From positions 124,001 through 188,000 of the forward strand of contig JAEUIC010000020.1 of NCBI GenBank assembly GCA_016795285.1: DNA of 64,000 bases, given 5' to 3'. This stretch comes from Planctomycetota bacterium. GTDB taxonomy: Bacteria; Planctomycetota; B15-G4; SIAN01. This document shows, in pieces, positions 35,765-44,778 of this stretch; the stretch's first letter is position 1, and the number at the start of each line of letters is the position of its first letter. The notes under the pieces are model-generated. The model was not told the origin of the DNA. It did no database searches and worked only from the letters and a program-made list of their open reading frames with translations. The translations under genes and the position numbers were made by a program.

Positions 35765-36643
35765 CTACCCATGGAAGCGCCTCAAGATGAGGTCGGCGAC
35801 GGGGCTCCCCTGGTCGTACGCGCGCACGATGCAGTCATCGGTGAGCGCCCATCGGAGGAGGTCGGTTACGAGGGTGAAGACCTTCGGCACGATCTCAGCG
35901 AGTGCGAGCTGGTCCACCTCCCGTCCGCGACACACCGCCGACCAGTGCTCGAAGAAAGTGGGGAGGACAGCGCCAAACGGACCGTTCTCGAGCAAGCCAC
36001 GCTCGAACTCGCCGGCGTCGGGGTGAGTCGCCGGCAGCCACACGCGACCCATATCGAGCCCGAGCGCGTTGAGAGCGACGCCAAGGTGGAGGCACATCTC
36101 CGCGAGGTACTGCGAGCGCCAGGTTTGGAAGTACGCGACCACGGCACGCCCGAACGGATGCTCGGGGGCGCGGCGGAGAGCCATGGTCGACCACATCTTC
36201 TGGAGCACACGGATCGCTTCGTCATCGAGTGGTCGATCGAGGTCCCCCTGCAAGAACTCGAATGCCACTCCGGGCTCGGAGAGAGGCACGGTCTTCTCGC
36301 CCGTGGCGAACTCGTTCGAGGACCACAGGACGATGATGTTCCCGCTCGGAGTGCCGGTCGCGATCGTGACTAGGTTGCAGAGCAGTGGGAGGTCCTGGAG
36401 CGGGTCCCAGATGTTCTGGACGGGCGGGGTCCCGCTGCCGCTCGGAACGACCAAGGCGGCGACTTCGGCGTCCCAGTGGTAGACCTCGTGAACCCCGCCC
36501 TTTCGGCGCAGCGCGCGATAGGCGTCCCCGATGCCTCCGTAGTCGGCGCGAACGAGGCGTGTGGACTCGCCGAGCGTGACACACTCCGCTGCGTGCGACC
36601 ACGTCTTGTCGTGGATGAGGGCGGCGGCCCAACCTCTAAACAT
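35765..36643 (-). CDS. hypothetical protein of the integrated element
   Basis: 292 residues, no membrane segment or signal. The chain has a balanced globular composition with many aromatics ('VYHWDAEVAALVVPSGSG', 'AYFQTWRSQYLAEMCLHLG'). Codon use and the absence of a comparable frame on the other strand favour a real gene. Not recognised. It lies between the SpoVG-like gene (56 bases upstream) and the recombinase on the same strand, so it may belong to the leftward early operon. Confidence 0.65.
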   Translation of the reverse strand: MFRGWAAALIHDKTWSHAAECVTLGESTRLVRADYGGIGDAYRALRRKGGVHEVYHWDAEVAALVVPSGSGTPPVQNIWDPLQDLPLLCNLVTIATGTPSGNIIVLWSSNEFATGEKTVPLSEPGVAFEFLQGDLDRPLDDEAIRVLQKMWSTMALRRAPEHPFGRAVVAYFQTWRSQYLAEMCLHLGVALNALGLDMGRVWLPATHPDAGEFERGLLENGPFGAVLPTFFEHWSAVCRGREVDQLALAEIVPKVFTLVTDLLRWALTDDCIVRAYDQGSPVADLILRRFHG

Positions 36644-36699
36644 GTCAATGGCTCCTTATTGAGGACCGACCGTCGGCTGTCGATGGTGGTCGCGCAGGT

Positions 36700-36996
36700 T
36701 CATGACGCCGCCTCTTCCGGTCGTAACCGCAGCGCCGTGATGACTGCGATCTCGAGGGCGAGGCGGGCGTCGTCGTTCGCGGGACGAAGTGCGAAGTGCT
36801 CGCGGCCACGTCGGTCGACACGGCGGAAGCGGCTGAAGGAGAGGTAGACCCGGCCGTTGGCCGACTTCCTCACCTGAACGTCGGTGATGTGCAGCGGGCC
36901 GACATCGAACTCGAGCCAGCCGAGGCGGCCGGTCGCTGCGCTCGCGGCGTCGGACGGCGTGAAGATCAGGCTGGTCACGACGACAGCGGGCGTCAT
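36700..36996 (-). CDS. SpoVG-like small protein
   Basis: 98 residues. The pattern 'WLEFDVGPLHITDVQVRK' followed by 'GRVYLSFSRFRR' and 'HFALRPANDDARLALEIAVITAL' resembles the SpoVG fold (short strands, 'v.di.i....g.fv.mP', then a helix), a site-specific DNA-binding family often found in phages. The start ATG overlaps the upstream TGA (ATGA). Family assignment is by pattern only. Confidence 0.5.
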   Translation of the reverse strand: MTPAVVVTSLIFTPSDAASAATGRLGWLEFDVGPLHITDVQVRKSANGRVYLSFSRFRRVDRRGREHFALRPANDDARLALEIAVITALRLRPEEAAS

Positions 36997-37277
36997 GGCG
37001 TGACGCCCTCCGCGGGTGATTCAGTTCCAGCTTCCGAAGCGTTCCCGGGATCCGGAACTGAGTCACGCTGAGCGGCCGCTGATGAAGTTCCAGGTTCCCA
37101 GCGGTTCCCGGAACCAGGAATCGAATCCCCCTGATCGGAGGCCGGTTCGGTTCCCGGTTCCCTCTCTGTAAGAGGGGAACCGGAACCGGGCTCCGTGTCG
37201 GACTTCAACACGTAGAGAAACACCTTGCCCTTGGTGCCGTTGCGCGGCCCATCTGGATCGGTGGCGCCTATGTTCAC
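36993..37277 (-). CDS. small low-complexity protein of the replication operon
   Basis: 94 residues. The first 26 are globular ('GTKGKVFLYVLKSD'); the rest is Gly/Ser/Pro/Glu-rich with repeated 'PGSGN/PGTEP' units, so it is probably disordered. Its DNA carries repeated 'GGTTCCCGG'-type words. It overlaps its neighbours at both ends, which supports translation as part of the operon. Function unknown. Confidence 0.5.
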   Translation of the reverse strand: MNIGATDPDGPRNGTKGKVFLYVLKSDTEPGSGSPLTEREPGTEPASDQGDSIPGSGNRWEPGTSSAAAQRDSVPDPGNASEAGTESPAEGVTP

Positions 37278-37817
37278 GAACTACCGCCATCCTGAAGCGC
37301 CGATCGGAACTCGTCAGCGGGCAACGATCGCGACTCCTCAGCTCGCCGCTCGAGCGTCAGCTTTCGATGCAGGTTCAGGAAGTCGCGCCGCCTGAAGTCG
37401 CGGCCATCCTGCGCCTTGATCGCACCCCATCCGCCGACCAGATTGATGGCTTCGAGCGTGACCGCGTCCTCAAGCCGAGTCTTGCAGCGCTCGGAAGCAA
37501 CGTACGACCAATTGGTCGCGCCATCGAGCTTCTCGATCTCGCGTCCGTCTGGAGCCCGCTCGATCTTGGCGAGCTCCTCGACGCGCAGCCAAGCGCGCGC
37601 GGCCTCGAGTTCGGCATCCGGCTCGGCGGCGGAGCGCAGGAGATCGCAGGGCGCTGGGAAGAAGCGCGAGGACCGGACGTGCGCGGTCGCGGCGGCTTCC
37701 ACGTCTCCGATCGCGGCCCCATCGAGCGCGAGCGCGAAGGCGGTGAAGAGCGCCTCGGTGAACTCCGTGCGGTAGATGGCGCAAACGAAGCGGAGTAGTC
37801 GCTCGAGTCGTTGCGAG

Positions 37818-38875
<1,058 letters not shown>

Positions 38876-38882
<7 letters not shown>

Positions 38883-39367
38883 GGGCCACCCCCCGCAGCC
38901 GTGGCTCTTGAGGAAGGGTGAGGCGCCGCCGCCGCCGGGCCGTGGCGTTGGAGGTACCCGAATACGTCCTCGTCAGCGGGGTGATCACCGCCATCGGCCC
39001 GATCAAGCGCCAGCTTCCACACGTGTTCCGCTTCCTCGGCTCGGAACTGCGGATCGGTAGCGACGAACGGCGTCGATGGCCGCCGGCGCGTCGACCAGCC
39101 TGACCCGGTCGCGACCACGCCACGCCAGGGGACGCCCAACTCCTGCGCGAATCTCCGAGCCGTCCACCCGCCTCCCGGTGTGCAGACGCAGCAGTACAAG
39201 ACGTTGCGGATCGAGACGAACGCGGACGGGTGACGGTCGTCATGGAACGGGCAGCGGATGTGCCGTTTCTCGCCACGTCGCGGCAGCTCGAGACCCGCGG
39301 CGCGTGCCACAAGGAAGACCGTGCCCGGCAGCGGTGCCACAGGTAACTGACCGCGCCTCGCGGTCAC
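38876..39367 (-). CDS. CHC2 zinc-finger protein (primase N-domain-like)
   Basis: 163 residues from a GTG that overlaps the stop of the HTH gene (GTGA). It begins 'VTARRGQLPVAPLPGTV' and contains 'RHIRCPFHDDRHPSAFV' and 'NVLYCCVCTPGGGWTARRFA', the C-x2-H...C-x2-C zinc-binding fold of the DnaG-type CHC2 domain. No TOPRIM catalytic domain follows, so this is a primase-type DNA-binding module, not a complete primase. The gene after it starts inside its last codons. Confidence 0.75.
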
Positions 39368-39573
39368 GTCGTGGCCCCTTCGCGATCGCTGCGTCGGGCG
39401 TCGACAAACGACTGAAGATCCGACTCGGCGATGGCCACCCTCCGCGACGTGACTCGCACGATCGGCAGGCGTCCGTCGCGGATTAGGTTCCGGACCGAGC
39501 GGATCGAGATGGTCAGTCGGTCGGCCACCTCCTCCACCGAGAGAAGGGAGCTCTGCGCAGACGGACCTTCCAT
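39364..39573 (-). CDS. AlpA/excisionase-type HTH protein
   Basis: 69 residues. 'LLSVEEVADRLTISIRSVRNLIRDG' then 'VRVTSRRVAIAESDLQSFVD' is a winged-HTH of the helix-turn-helix-17/MerR-like excisionase group. In integrated elements such proteins act as excision directionality factors or early regulators. It is the first gene of the leftward replication operon. Confidence 0.75.
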   Translation of the reverse strand: MEGPSAQSSLLSVEEVADRLTISIRSVRNLIRDGRLPIVRVTSRRVAIAESDLQSFVDARRSDREGATT

Positions 39574-39684
39574 TGGGAGCCTCCGGGTGCACGTGCAGCT
39601 TTCTGCACGAGCCGGAATCTCTTACTCCCGCAGGAAAGGCTCGACGGAGTGCACAGCGTGCCCCACCTGTGCACCCCCTCCACG

Positions 39685-40833
39685 TCAGCCGGTCGATTCA
39701 ACGCGAAGGCGGTCGTACAAGTGCTTCGAGACGAAGACTGTCTGCGAGAAGCGCGGTGCAGTGCGCGTCCCGGTGAGGGCGAGGGCGTTGGCCGTCGTCT
39801 CGCGAATCGCTCGGCGTGCGCGCCTCAACGTCGAGACGCTCGTCGGCGTCAGCTGGCGATTCAGCATGACACTCGCGAGCAGGTTGCCCTCCCTCGTATT
39901 GAGCCCAACCGTGCTCCACCGGGACTTTCCGTTTGAGAATGCGACGACCTTCGAGGATTCCTCCGCCGAAAGAAAGATGCCAAGTCTGTCGTCACGCATC
40001 AGCTCGAAAGTAAACGCCTTCGGCTTCGTCACGACGTACTGCGGGAGCTTCGGTGTGCTCGACGCTCGCGTGAACTGACGACGCCGCCGTCTTGTGGGAT
40101 GCGATTGACGCAACAGTCGTCGTGCTAGGACGCAGAGTGCTTGCTCGCCGCTGCGTTCACCGGGCTGAGCCGCGTTCGACACGGCCTCCCGAAGGAACGC
40201 TCGGACACTTCCGTCCAACTGCGTGTTGCGTCCGAGGGCGGCGTCGCGCGGAATGGAGTACGCGCTCGATCGAACGGCCGTCTCAGCGGTGCTCAACCAG
40301 AAGGCGCCGATGACGATCGCACTCGCGTTCTTCACTGATCGGCGACTACTTGAATGTTCGACAAGTCGGTGCATCTGCTCCATTAGGTAATCGCCGAGAA
40401 CCTCTCGCAGACGCCGAGCCTCATGCTCGTACTTCGCGTCCAAGCTGGGGCCGGGCCCAGCACGACGATCGAGCAGCTCCTGAAACGAGGACGCGAGCCT
40501 GCCAAGCGACGCCTGACCATCCCTCGCTTCCGGCGCTTCACGAAGTAGCCGTCGAGCCTCGTCGACTGCCAACCAAAACGTCGCGATCAGGCGCTTCTCT
40601 TGCGCGCGAAGCCGACGCCAGAGCAAGTGCGCCTTGGACCGGGTCGTAGCGGTACTCGACGACCCGTAACGCTGGAACTCCTGATCGAGCGACCGGAAAT
40701 CTTGAAGTCGAATGGCTGTCCAGAGCGCGTCGTCGACGTCGCTCGTGCGTGACCCGGCATCGGCGTCTGGCGAGGGCCCATGCGGTCGACGTCGTTGCAC
40801 TTGGCTGCTCCATCGTGCCGATTGGTGCACCAT
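39685..40833 (-). CDS. hypothetical protein of the integrated element
   Basis: 382 residues from ATG 40833; an in-frame TTG at 40887 would add 18. The frame stays open for 1.2 kb in less GC-rich DNA, where chance open frames are unlikely. The composition is charged and helical in the middle ('LLWRRLRAQEKRLIATFWLAVDEARRLL', given here as two parts of one helix pair). The C-terminal 120 residues are more mixed ('TFELMRDDRLGIFLSAEES'). No family recognised, no membrane segment. Confidence 0.55.
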   Translation of the reverse strand: MVHQSARWSSQVQRRRPHGPSPDADAGSRTSDVDDALWTAIRLQDFRSLDQEFQRYGSSSTATTRSKAHLLWRRLRAQEKRLIATFWLAVDEARRLLREAPEARDGQASLGRLASSFQELLDRRAGPGPSLDAKYEHEARRLREVLGDYLMEQMHRLVEHSSSRRSVKNASAIVIGAFWLSTAETAVRSSAYSIPRDAALGRNTQLDGSVRAFLREAVSNAAQPGERSGEQALCVLARRLLRQSHPTRRRRRQFTRASSTPKLPQYVVTKPKAFTFELMRDDRLGIFLSAEESSKVVAFSNGKSRWSTVGLNTREGNLLASVMLNRQLTPTSVSTLRRARRAIRETTANALALTGTRTAPRFSQTVFVSKHLYDRLRVESTG

Positions 40834-41365
40834 GGTAAGACGACGCGAGAGCGAGGGGCTGTTGGCTGCTGGCCTCGCCCCTCGCAATCACAAGGACGGG
40901 TGCCGCGGTCGGGCTCACCTCGCCACGGCGCGACGGACCCGGCGGTCACGCCGCCATTCGCCGCTCCGCGACCGCCGCCAACGTCTCCCCCGTTTCGTCG
41001 AGGACCGGCTACCACCCCGTGAGCTTTTCCGAGCGTGCGAGGATCACGTCGCACGATGAACCGACGCGCAGTAGCAGAGCGCCTCGATCTCCATCAGGAA
41101 GGCCCTTCGCCGCGTCCGTTCGCACGCGACAATCGTCGACCTTCTGCCGCCAATGAGGTCGCCGTGATCCTTGAGAAGGGCGTCAGAGCCCCTGCCAGGT
41201 CTGAGCGAGGAATCTCTTGAACGTTTAGCGGCCGGAGCTGGGGCGCGTTTCGGCGTCGACGGTTCGTGACGCTCGGTGCGGTGCCTGACCCCGAACTGCA
41301 CGACCGCGGGGGACCGGTTTCCATCGTATTCCGCAATAATGCGGTCGGTTGGGAGTTTTTGCACC
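40834..41365. other. gene-free stretch before the terminase-small-like gene
   Basis: About 530 bases with only short, unconvincing frames on both strands. It separates leftward and rightward transcription in the element, so it should hold two promoters. The only structure I see is a small palindrome at 41,331-41,344. Confidence 0.5.
41331..41344. promoter_or_regulatory. small palindrome, possible operator
   Basis: CCGCA-ATAA-TGCGG, a perfect 5-bp inverted repeat about 20 bases before the start of the terminase-small-like gene. It may be a repressor site; it is short enough to arise by chance. Confidence 0.25.
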
Positions 41366-41998
41366 ATGCCGCGACGAGTCGGTGAAACGCTTTCGAGGAG
41401 TCTGCGCCGCCGCGCGATCCGGCAGCTCCAGAGCCTCGTCGCGGCCGGCATCAGCGACGAGGAAGCAAAGGCGCAGGTCGGCGAGACGTTCAACGTCACC
41501 GAGCGCACGACGCGGAACTGGATGGCGACGGCGTACGCGGAGATGGCAGCCGAGGCGCGGGTCGACCGTGAGAAACTCTTGGGTGCCGCCCTCCGCCGCC
41601 GTCGGATCGCGATGGCGAGGGCGATGAAGGACGGCGATGTTCGCACCTACCTTGCCGCCGCCGATTCCGAGGCGAAGCTCCTCGGCCTGAACGCCCCGGT
41701 CCAGACCGAGCACCACGTCGTGCTCACGAAGGTCCAGGACATGAGCCGCGCGGTCGTCGAGGTCGTGCGCGACTTCTTCGCCGACGACCCGGTGCAGCGC
41801 GCCAAGTTCGTGCAGGCGCTGCGGGCGCGGTTGAATGCGCAGCTCGCGGAGCGACCCGAGAAACTGCCGCTGGTGATCGAGGCAGGCGAGCCTGAGCCTG
41901 TCGCGGACGAGGCCGGCGACGAAGTCGAGGCGCTGGCCGCGGCGGACGTGCGTGCGGTGGAGCCGACGAACGAAGCGCCGGCGGATGAGGGCGTCTGA
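41366..41998 (+). CDS. terminase-small-subunit-like DNA-binding protein
   Basis: 210 residues from ATG 41366 ('MPRRVGETLSRSLRRRAI'); upstream in-frame ATGs lie in sequence without coding character. The N-terminal part has a helix-turn-helix pattern ('LVAAGISDEEAKAQVGETFNVTERTTRNWMATAYAE', read as two helices around a turn) of the kind used by phage small terminases. The central part is helical, and the last 50 residues are acidic and disordered. The call is supported by the large terminase 2.8 kb downstream, although two unrelated genes lie between. Confidence 0.5.
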   Translation: MPRRVGETLSRSLRRRAIRQLQSLVAAGISDEEAKAQVGETFNVTERTTRNWMATAYAEMAAEARVDREKLLGAALRRRRIAMARAMKDGDVRTYLAAADSEAKLLGLNAPVQTEHHVVLTKVQDMSRAVVEVVRDFFADDPVQRAKFVQALRARLNAQLAERPEKLPLVIEAGEPEPVADEAGDEVEALAAADVRAVEPTNEAPADEGV

Positions 41999-42267
41999 GT
42001 CGCGTCCGACCGCGTGAACCTGCGAGAAGCCGTCATTTCGCCGGCGGTGAGCGTCCGACCCACGCTGCGCGATGTTGCGCGGGCGACGCGCACGATGGTC
42101 CGACGCGGCGCGGCGACGTCGCGCGTGGCACGGATTCCGTGCCCCCGACCGCTCGCTTTTCTAGCGGCGCGAAACGGTCATCAATCGCTTGAGGTCGCGG
42201 GAGGGGTCGGCTGACTGGTCATCAGTTTCCCATCGATGAGAGCTTCAGTTCCCAGGGAGCGAACGCC

Positions 42268-43011
42268 ATGGACCGCCCGTCCGCGAAGAACCGCGAGATC
42301 GACCTGCTCGACCCCGACGAGGTCCGCCGCCTGATGGCCGCTTGCTCGCGGCGCGCCCCGACCGGCATCCGCAACCGCGCGCTGATCGCGTTGCTCTACG
42401 GGAGCGGCCTGCGCGTCGGGGAGGCGATCGCGCTGCGGCCGAAGGACCTGGACCTCGACGGGCTCGCCGTGACGGTGCAGGCGGGCAAGGGCGACAAGCG
42501 GCGCGTCGCAGCGTTGCTGCCGGATGCCGTGGACGCGATCCAGCGCTGGGGCGACCGGCGCGCCGCGGCCGGCGTCGGCGCCCGCGCCCCGTACTTTTGC
42601 ACGCTCGCGCACGCCGCGGCCGGGCCGCTCCCGACGGAGCCGGGAGGCGCGCTCGCCCGCGAGTACGTCGCGCGCGTCCTGAAGCGCCTCGCGCGGCGCG
42701 CCGGCATCGACAAGCGGGTCCACCCGCACGGACTCCGGCACAGCCACGCCGACCTCCTGCGCCGACGGGGGTTCGACATGCAGCAGATCCGCAAGCAGCT
42801 CGGGCACGCGTCGCTCGAGATCACCGGGCGCTACCTCGACCACCTCGGGTCGAACGACCTCTCCGAGCGGATGCGGACGATCGGGGCGGTGCTCACGCCA
42901 ACTCCGCCGGAAGCCTCCCTCGCCAAGGAGCTTCACGCTCTCCTTGAGCGGCTCCCGACGACCGTCGTGGCGCAACTCATCTCGATCGTGAGTCGCCGGA
43001 TGCCGGGGTAA
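42268..43011 (+). CDS. short tyrosine recombinase (catalytic domain only)
   Basis: 247 residues. All catalytic residues are present: Arg in 'GSGLRVGEAIAL', Lys in 'GKGDKRRVA', the His-x-x-Arg pair in 'HPHGLRHSHADLL', His in 'LGHASLEITGRY' and the nucleophile Tyr in 'GRYLDH'. The protein begins almost at the catalytic domain ('LDPDEVRRLMAA'), so the N-terminal core-binding (SAM-like) domain of XerC/D-type enzymes is missing, and no such domain can be found in frame upstream. It may be a second recombinase of the element or a resolvase. The start ATG follows 'CAGGGAGCGA'. Confidence 0.88.
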   Translation: MDRPSAKNREIDLLDPDEVRRLMAACSRRAPTGIRNRALIALLYGSGLRVGEAIALRPKDLDLDGLAVTVQAGKGDKRRVAALLPDAVDAIQRWGDRRAAAGVGARAPYFCTLAHAAAGPLPTEPGGALAREYVARVLKRLARRAGIDKRVHPHGLRHSHADLLRRRGFDMQQIRKQLGHASLEITGRYLDHLGSNDLSERMRTIGAVLTPTPPEASLAKELHALLERLPTTVVAQLISIVSRRMPG

Positions 43012-43042
43012 CGCCCCGACGCTCCGCCCGCGCACGCGAGGG

Positions 43043-44263
43043 TCACTCCTCGAAGATCAGCGCGGCGCCAACCATCGACAACGCCGAATTCGAGAGTACC
43101 TGCGCGAAGACCGGGAGGCCGAGCAGGAGCGGATCGTCCGGGACGTCCGCCGTGATCCTGAAGTACGAGATCGGGTCCGAGACCGCCGTGATCGAGATCC
43201 AGGGTGGCAACACTTCGAGCGGCCCATCGATCTTGCGCAGCAGCAGCGGCGGCGAGACGTCCGCGACCACGAAGGCGAGCACGAGGAGCCCCGGGGCCTG
43301 GACGCGTCCGCTGAGCTGGCCCGTCGCTCCCCACGGGGCGACGAGCAAGGGCGGCGAGAGCTCACGATCGACGACGCTTCCCTCGACGTCGACCCCGGTG
43401 TCGCCGACGCCGTCGCAGATCACGCCCGCGCACGCCACGTCGTCGATGCAGCCGTCCCAGTCGTCGTCGCCGAAGAGGCCGCCGCCCTCGCCGCCGGCGA
43501 TGCTCGACCCGGATGCGTAGCACTCGCCGACCAGTCCGGGCCCGCCGTCGCCTCCTACCAAGGGGCCGGGGGGATCGAGGTCGAGCGCCGGGTCGCACTG
43601 GTAGTTGATCCAGGCGCCCATGCCGCCGGTCACGGAGCACGCCGAGAGGTTGGCGAGGCCCACGAGGTCGGGCGGCAGTACGAGGCCCGGACCGCCGACC
43701 GGCGGCGCCACCCAGGTGCCGCCCTCGTCGATCGTGACGTTCCCGCCGAGCGTCGTGGTCCCGAAGCCGTTGGCGTAGCAGTCGATGAGCGAGACGATGT
43801 CGACTTGCCCCGTGACGCGCAGGCCCGCGTCGTAGACGTCGACGCCGTGCTCGACGTGCGTGCCGCCCCGCAGCGTGCAGGTCCGGAACTGTACGAACCG
43901 CGCCGAGCGGACCTCGACCGCGTCGCCCTCCATCGCCCCGTAGTCCCCGCCCAGGACCAGGCGCTCGACCAGCACGGTCTTGCCGGGCGCGTCGATCAAG
44001 AGCGTCGTCGCGAGCGTGCCGAACTCCGAGAGGCCCGGAATGTCCCCGACCAACTCGACCGACTTCGTGACCGTGAAGGGCAGCCACTCGCTGTGCGGGC
44101 CGGAGTTCGAGAAGTAGTTCTGGACCAGCAGGCGCGAGCCGTCCGGCACCGTGTCGAGCGCCAGTTGAAGGTCCTCGAAGTCGGCAGCGGGGTTCGACGA
44201 GAAGTAGTCGACGACGAAGGTGTTGCCAGCCGCAAGCGACGACGCGAGCAGCAGCGCCACCAT
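43043..44263 (-). CDS. secreted beta-helix-like protein with acidic calcium-type loop
   Basis: 406 residues with a signal peptide (about 1-13, 'MVALLLASSLAAG') and a strong ribosome site, GGAGGA, eight bases before ATG. The body is made of short valine-rich strands with Gly/Asp turns ('VEVRSARFVQFRTCTLRGG', 'VDIVSLIDCYANGFG'), as in right-handed beta helices. A loop 'GDDDWDGCIDDVACAGVICD' looks calcium-binding and holds three Cys. Such proteins are frequent in Planctomycetota but out of place among replication and packaging genes, so it may be cargo. Confidence 0.65.
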   Translation of the reverse strand: MVALLLASSLAAGNTFVVDYFSSNPAADFEDLQLALDTVPDGSRLLVQNYFSNSGPHSEWLPFTVTKSVELVGDIPGLSEFGTLATTLLIDAPGKTVLVERLVLGGDYGAMEGDAVEVRSARFVQFRTCTLRGGTHVEHGVDVYDAGLRVTGQVDIVSLIDCYANGFGTTTLGGNVTIDEGGTWVAPPVGGPGLVLPPDLVGLANLSACSVTGGMGAWINYQCDPALDLDPPGPLVGGDGGPGLVGECYASGSSIAGGEGGGLFGDDDWDGCIDDVACAGVICDGVGDTGVDVEGSVVDRELSPPLLVAPWGATGQLSGRVQAPGLLVLAFVVADVSPPLLLRKIDGPLEVLPPWISITAVSDPISYFRITADVPDDPLLLGLPVFAQVLSNSALSMVGAALIFEE

Positions 44264-44341
44264 GGTGCGTTCCTCCGCTTTAGACCTGAACGCCCAAGCC
44301 TCGGCGCTCGGCGCCGCTCGCTCCGGCCGTCTCCCGCCAAG

Positions 44342-44358
44342 TATCCCGAGCTGGGATA
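44342..44358. promoter_or_regulatory. inverted repeat, likely operator of the XRE regulator
   Basis: TATCCC-GAGCT-GGGATA, perfect 6-bp arms with a 5-base spacer, lies between the divergent secreted-protein and XRE genes, 49 bases before the XRE start. The size and position fit autoregulation by a dimeric HTH protein. Confidence 0.45.
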
Positions 44359-44407
44359 TCCCCGCAAGGGATCGAGCCTTCCCGCCCGCGACACGGGGCG
44401 GAGGCTC

Positions 44408-44632
44408 ATGGGATCGGCGAACACGGCGCGGTATCGGGAGTTCCTGAAGCGGCTGCGCGAGGCGCGCGTCGCGGCCGGACTGACGCAGGTCGAGGTCGCG
44501 CGCCGCCTCGGCAAGCCGCAGTCCTTCGTCTCGAAGTGCGAGTCGGGCGAACGCCGCGTCGATGTGGTCGAGCTTTTTGACCTTGCCTACCTCTATGGCA
44601 AGACTCTCGACAGCTTCGCGCCGCGGCGCTGA
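44408..44632 (+). CDS. XRE-family HTH regulator
   Basis: 74 residues. 'LKRLREARVAAGLTQVEVARRLGKPQSFVSKCESGERRVDVVEL' (shown here in pieces: helix 2 'TQVEVARRLG', recognition helix 'PQSFVSKCE') is a classic Cro/cI-type domain with little else. The start ATG 44408 follows 'CGGAGGCTC'. It probably represses its own promoter and perhaps that of the divergent gene. Confidence 0.85.
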   Translation: MGSANTARYREFLKRLREARVAAGLTQVEVARRLGKPQSFVSKCESGERRVDVVELFDLAYLYGKTLDSFAPRR

Positions 44633-44778
44633 CTCGCGGCGACGCGGTGGCGCGCACCGCCTTTCGCCGCCGCGCTAGACTCCCGTCCGCCGCGCTTCAC
44701 TCCACGCCCTCGACTCGACGTCGAAGGCCCCCAACTCCAAGCCGCGCGGCCCCGATCGCCCCCGTCCCGGAGTTGGGC

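Noticed and set aside
35408..36373. Plus-strand gene of about 320 codons upstream of the terminase region
   Set aside because: Most of it is antisense to the better-supported 292-residue minus-strand gene; only its first 120 codons remain ambiguous.
41044..41646. Minus-strand gene opposite the terminase-small-like gene
   Set aside because: The plus-strand frame has an HTH pattern and a clear start; the minus frame has neither.
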